Source: Epilithonimonas caeni DSM 17710 (GTDB lineage: Bacteria; Bacteroidota; Bacteroidia; Flavobacteriales; Weeksellaceae). From it: 64,000 bases of DNA. Numbering within the stretch: position 1 is the stretch's first letter; the number at the start of each line of letters is the position of its first letter. The DNA is taken from the NCBI RefSeq assembly GCF_000426465.1, contig NZ_AUFK01000009.1, positions 620,001 to 684,000 on the forward strand, in the 5' to 3' direction. A program made the translations under genes and the position numbers. The notes under the pieces were generated by a model. The model was given only the letters and a program-made list of their open reading frames with translations. It did not search any database and was not told the DNA's origin. Shown piece after piece: positions 63,174-64,000 of this stretch.

Positions 63174-64000
63174 ATGAAATCAAAGAACAATCATTTACGC
63201 CCGTTGAGTTTCAAATCGAGAAAGATTGTCCATTATTTTCTTATTATCTGCATTCTTCTGATACAAGTCATTATAGGCAGTTTTTTTTACAATGAGTTCA
63301 GGAATAAAAAAAATCTGAAGTTTATAGAAAATCAATTGAATGAAATCCATTCCATCGAAAACCTGACAGATGATTCCAAGAAAGAATTGGTAAATTCCCA
63401 GGACTACTTCCAAAAATACCTTATTACCAATGACCGGAAATATTTGGAGTATTATTTCCAATCTGTTGATAAACTCACTAAAAACCTGGACAGCATCAAC
63501 AGCTATAAAAATCCAGGATTAGAAAATGTTGTCCTTCCTCAGAAACAAGATTCTTCTGAATTCAGGAAATTAAAACTTCTGGCGGATTCGACCTATCAAT
63601 TTTCTTCCAGATCAAGTTTTAAAATCCGGGAAAACAATGCTCCGACCCTTAAAAAATTTGATCTCAACAATTATAATTATGAGAAATTCAATATAGAGAC
63701 AAAGACCGTTTCTGACAGCGTGAAAAAGAAGGGGCTGTTCGGCAGGATCGGTGATGCAATAGCCGGAAAAGTTGACGTACAGAAAGAAAACACCATCATT
63801 ACAATTAAAAACGGGGGACAGACCACCGGCGAAAGGATAAAGTCTGATATGGACAGTATCATGAGGACGATCAATAACCACTACTCCAAAGAGGTCCAAA
63901 GGATACAGGTCAACATTACCAATAATAAAAACCATAATGAAAAATTTTTCAAGACCTTCAACAATCTTCTAATATACAGTAATGACCTGATGAACATCTA
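63174..64000 (+). CDS. Membrane sensor protein (probable histidine kinase), 5' part
   Basis: The ORF is open to the end of the window, so only the first 275 residues are seen. A basic start (MKSKNNHLRPLSFKSRKIVH) is followed by one transmembrane helix (YFLIICILLIQVIIGSFFYN, about residues 21-40). A large extracytoplasmic Asn/Lys/Asp-rich region follows, with a GLFGRIGDAIAGKVDV block. Large Flavobacteriia hybrid sensor kinases begin like this, but no kinase motif lies inside the window. Confidence 0.65.
   Translation, partial: MKSKNNHLRPLSFKSRKIVHYFLIICILLIQVIIGSFFYNEFRNKKNLKFIENQLNEIHSIENLTDDSKKELVNSQDYFQKYLITNDRKYLEYYFQSVDKLTKNLDSINSYKNPGLENVVLPQKQDSSEFRKLKLLADSTYQFSSRSSFKIRENNAPTLKKFDLNNYNYEKFNIETKTVSDSVKKKGLFGRIGDAIAGKVDVQKENTIITIKNGGQTTGERIKSDMDSIMRTINNHYSKEVQRIQVNITNNKNHNEKFFKTFNNLLIYSNDLMNI

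Overview
The window reads as a chromosomal segment of a Flavobacteriia member close to Chryseobacterium (Weeksellaceae). The basis is a low-GC coding style, almost no Shine-Dalgarno sequences, promoters with a TAnnTTTG -7 box, T9SS C-terminal sorting domains, NodT/RND efflux, and a glgBAC glycogen cluster. No rRNA or tRNA gene was found. The species is not resolved from sequence alone.

Layout. 1-3541: the tail of an RND efflux pump, its NodT outer-membrane partner, and mnmE. 3525-16142: an AT-rich genomic island of about 12.6 kb inserted at the 3' end of mnmE and bounded by a perfect 17-bp direct repeat. It carries a tyrosine recombinase, two excisionase-like HTH proteins, a truncated VirE_N/BT4734-type protein, a 958-bp repeat-rich non-coding stretch and three large cargo genes. 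Two of the cargo genes form a tight pair: a beta-helix membrane protein and a DUF4365-like PD-(D/E)XK protein, which I read as a candidate defence module. 16143-41931: ordinary chromosome with surface proteins, tyrS, hydrolases, an Xaa-Pro peptidase, rbfA plus an ABC permease, two tandem secreted endonuclease I paralogs, a cluster of DHFR-like, SRPBCC and VOC proteins, and the glycogen cluster.

41932-49592: the most interesting region. It has the architecture of a chromosomal integron. A tyrosine recombinase on the minus strand diverges from a short attI-like/promoter region, followed on the plus strand by four to six small unrelated genes or gene pairs. These are separated by about 140-bp, strongly folded attC-like sites. 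The terminal sequences of each cassette are complementary to each other and differ between cassettes, as the R' and R'' boxes of true attC sites do. The recombinase looks XerC/D-like and seems to lack the extra IntI segment, so this may be a separate integron-like lineage of Bacteroidota.

49660-64000: chromosomal genes again: a lipoprotein, a Wzx-like flippase, an FkbM methyltransferase, a sugar-phosphate isomerase-like lipoprotein, a coiled-coil/outer-membrane protein, a LuxR regulator, glutathione peroxidase, gcvT, a PhnA-like zinc-ribbon protein, an ABC ATPase, a YceI lipoprotein, pheS, and the start of a membrane sensor protein that runs off the window.
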